Positions 62,401 through 64,000 of a stretch of 64,000 nt of DNA are shown piece by piece. Made by a program: the position numbers and the translations under genes. How positions within the stretch are numbered: the first letter of the stretch is position 1; every line of letters starts with the position of its first letter. Location: contig JBAMJR010000051.1 in assembly GCA_038501785.1 (NCBI GenBank), positions 2,868,001 to 2,932,000 on the forward strand, written 5' to 3'. This DNA comes from Myoxocephalus aenaeus (Eukaryota > Chordata > Actinopteri > Perciformes > Cottidae). The notes beneath the pieces are model-generated. The model saw only the letters and a program-made list of their open reading frames with translations. It was not told the origin of the DNA and did no database searches.

Positions 62401-62774
62401 TGTTTAATATTTTCTAATTGTCATTGTTTGGATTGTCAAAATGAACTCTTTCTAAATTCATACATTGCTTGTTTGACTTATTCCACTTATTATATTTACA
62501 AGAGAAAACCTTGGTGTATCAGTACCCTCGTAGCACATTGTTGCCCTGAGGCAACAAACCAAAATGTAGTTGGGGGGGCATACATTTGATGATTGATATT
62601 GTATCAAGAAGCCCCAAGCTTCCCTAAAATTGGATGAAATATTTTTTACCCCCCAAAATAAAAAGTAATGCGATAGGGGCATGCCACTTCAAAAACGCCT
62701 TGGCAAAAAACAGCCCGGTGCGTCTGTGGAGCGGGCCTGCGTGCGCAACCGGGCGATAAAACTTCATTTACAAA
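62401..62774. other. leader region with a small perfect hairpin
   Basis: No gene. TTGTTGCC and GGCAACAA (62538-62545 and 62550-62557) form a perfect 8-bp hairpin with a CTGA loop. The last part (62690-62774), richer in G and C, is probably the 5' leader of the HARBI1-like element. A Harbinger terminus was not identified. Confidence 0.45.
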
Positions 62775-63892
62775 ATGGATTCAAGCAGACGTCGTGCTCT
62801 TGCCCTTGCTGTGTTGTGGGATGAGGAAGAGGAAAAAGCCCCAAAAAAGCAGAGGTTTTGGGTTCACAATATATATAAAAAAAAAAAAAGGAAAGAGTAG
62901 GCTATGGCGAATACCACCATCTATTCCGCGAATTGTATCTCGATGACGAGCGCTTTCAATGCTAAGCATTGCGAGGCAGGAGACCAACTGGCGGGAGACG
63001 ATCAGTCCATCAGAAAGGCTGAGTATTTGTCTCGGGTGAGTTTCTTCCAATAAATAAAAATATATATATAGTATATAGAATAGATTAGATTAGATTCAAC
63101 TTGAATGTCATTGCATAGAGTATCTATCCAGCCATCTGGGACTGTCTGGTCACTGAATATATGCCAGTACCGACAACCAGAGATTGGAAGGAGATCGCTG
63201 GAGGTTTCCATCAACTCTGGGACTTCCCAAATTGCCTCGGCGCAATCGATGGGAAGCATGTCCAGATCCAAGCCCCAGCCAACACAGGATCCCTATTTTA
63301 CAATTACAAGGGGCACTTCTCTGTTGTGCTCTTGGCTGTGGTAGATACACACTACCGCTTCCGCATCATTGATGTCGGGGCATACGGGAAGAGCAGGGGA
63401 TGGAGGGACCTTCCACTCCCCCCAGATGTCCCTTTCTGTTGTGCTGAGGATCAGAGCCCGGTGCCCCACATGTTTGTGGCAGACGAGGCGTTTCCTCTGC
63501 AGAGGAATCTCATGAGGGATCTCATGAGACAGAGCAACAGTAGAGAGAGGAGGGTTTTCAACTACCGGCTGCCCCGGGCCAGGAGAATGGTTGAATGCAC
63601 CTTCGGCATTCTTGCCACACAGTGGTGACTGTATCGGAGAGTTTTGGGGGTGTCTCCACAGGTGGCAGAGAAGGTCATCAAAGCCACCTGCATTCTCCAC
63701 AACTTCCTGCACTGGGAGACGGAGGACCGTGACCTTCCCACCTTCTCCGCTGTGGAGCAGAGAGCTGTCCAGCACCCGGAACGGGTTGGCAGCAACAATG
63801 CGTCAAGAGAAGCCCAGGGTGTGAGGGAGAACTTTAACTCCTATTTCTCCTCTCCTGCTGGTGCTGTCCATTGGCAAGACAGCATTATGTGA
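62775..63892 (+). pseudogene. HARBI1-like (PIF/Harbinger) transposase, decayed
   Basis: The N-terminus at 62775 reads MDSSRRRALALAVLWDEEEE and KAPKKQRFWVHNIYKKKK, then hits a stop at 62898 after a poly-A expansion. Matching text continues in other frames (YHHLFRELYLDDERF, TNWRETISPSERLSICL). An A/T-rich stretch (63036-63131) replaces about 30 residues of the helix-turn-helix region; GTGAGT and CTATCCAG at its edges make it look like an intron. From 63132 the DDE_Tnp_4 nuclease is open: LVTEYMPVPTTRDWK, CLGAIDGKHVQIQAP (first Asp at 63248-63250), FRIIDVGAYGKSRG, FVADEAFPLQRNLMRDL, NYRLPRARRMVECTFGIL (catalytic Glu). Between DVGAYG and LPLPPD a deletion seems to remove the second catalytic Asp. 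A TGA at 63626-63628 (CGA to TGA is likely) precedes VLGVSPQVAEKVIKATC and the C-terminus. It belongs to an element cut by the window edge. Confidence 0.85.
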
Positions 63893-64000
63893 ATATTGCT
63901 ATTGAAAATAATTTTAAAAAATGTTCACACAATCTAAATGCATCTTTGAAATACTTTTATTTACATTCATTACATTAACATGAGATACTTTCATTTAAAT
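63893..64000. other. A/T-rich end of window
   Basis: This is the 3' flank of the HARBI1-like gene. The right terminus of the Harbinger element is not reached. Confidence 0.5.

Overview
The window looks like non-genic chromosomal DNA from a ray-finned fish, most likely a percomorph teleost. Three things point that way: very many long CA/GT, AT, GA and CTT microsatellites; short interspersed repeat motifs of types I recognise from teleost genomes; and DNA-transposon remnants (hAT, PIF/Harbinger, piggyBac) next to L2-like LINE tails. No open frame exceeds about 160 codons. I see no rRNA, tRNA, CRISPR array or bacterial-style gene, and no intact host gene. The first 55 kb read like intronic or intergenic sequence.

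Layout. 1-15 kb: unique sequence broken by long GT/CA arrays, a LINE 3' tail that runs into a TATC microsatellite (4.1-4.4 kb) and a SINE-type tail (12.9 kb). 15-17.2 kb: a 282-bp hAT-like MITE with an 8-bp target duplication, then a 334-bp foldback element with perfect 130-bp arms sitting inside an AT-rich minisatellite, then a T-poor, A-rich stretch. 20.5-22.8 kb: two hAT elements side by side, each with its own perfect 8-bp target duplication. The first keeps only a ZMYM-type-like transposase N-terminus on the minus strand; the second keeps the middle and C-terminal parts of a GTF2IRD2/ZBED-like transposase. 23-36 kb: mostly unique sequence with a tRNA-derived SINE (26.9 kb), LINE fragments and a possible solo LTR (31.4-31.9 kb). 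36.8-37.1 kb: a GC-rich MITE. 39.1 kb: a piggyBac-like left end. 49.8-50.7 kb: a third hAT element with a perfect 8-bp target duplication and a minus-strand transposase C-terminus.

The last 8 kb are the most interesting. At 56.5-57.1 kb a hAT end adjoins a decayed PIF/Harbinger transposase. At 58.57-59.57 kb, four exon-like blocks, nearly all with usable splice sites, encode a decayed protein that resembles the teleost 'SAM domain-containing protein 3-like' family; it has at least three frame breaks and two in-frame stops, so I call it a pseudogene. At 61.1-62.4 kb, a piggyBac N-terminus, a LINE reverse-transcriptase C-terminus and a Ty3/gypsy integrase fragment are joined within about 850 bp. 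From 62.77 kb to the end lies a HARBI1-like transposase with a broken N-terminal exon, an internal deletion that probably removes one catalytic Asp, and one nonsense codon.

The genes here do not form a pathway. What the window records is the deposition and decay of mobile DNA. I found no convincing new biological system. The best leads are the SAMD3-like pseudogene, the perfect foldback at 16.4 kb, the transposon mosaic at 61-62 kb, and an unidentified exon-like stretch at 26.0-26.2 kb on the minus strand. Family names rest on motif recognition alone; no database search was possible.
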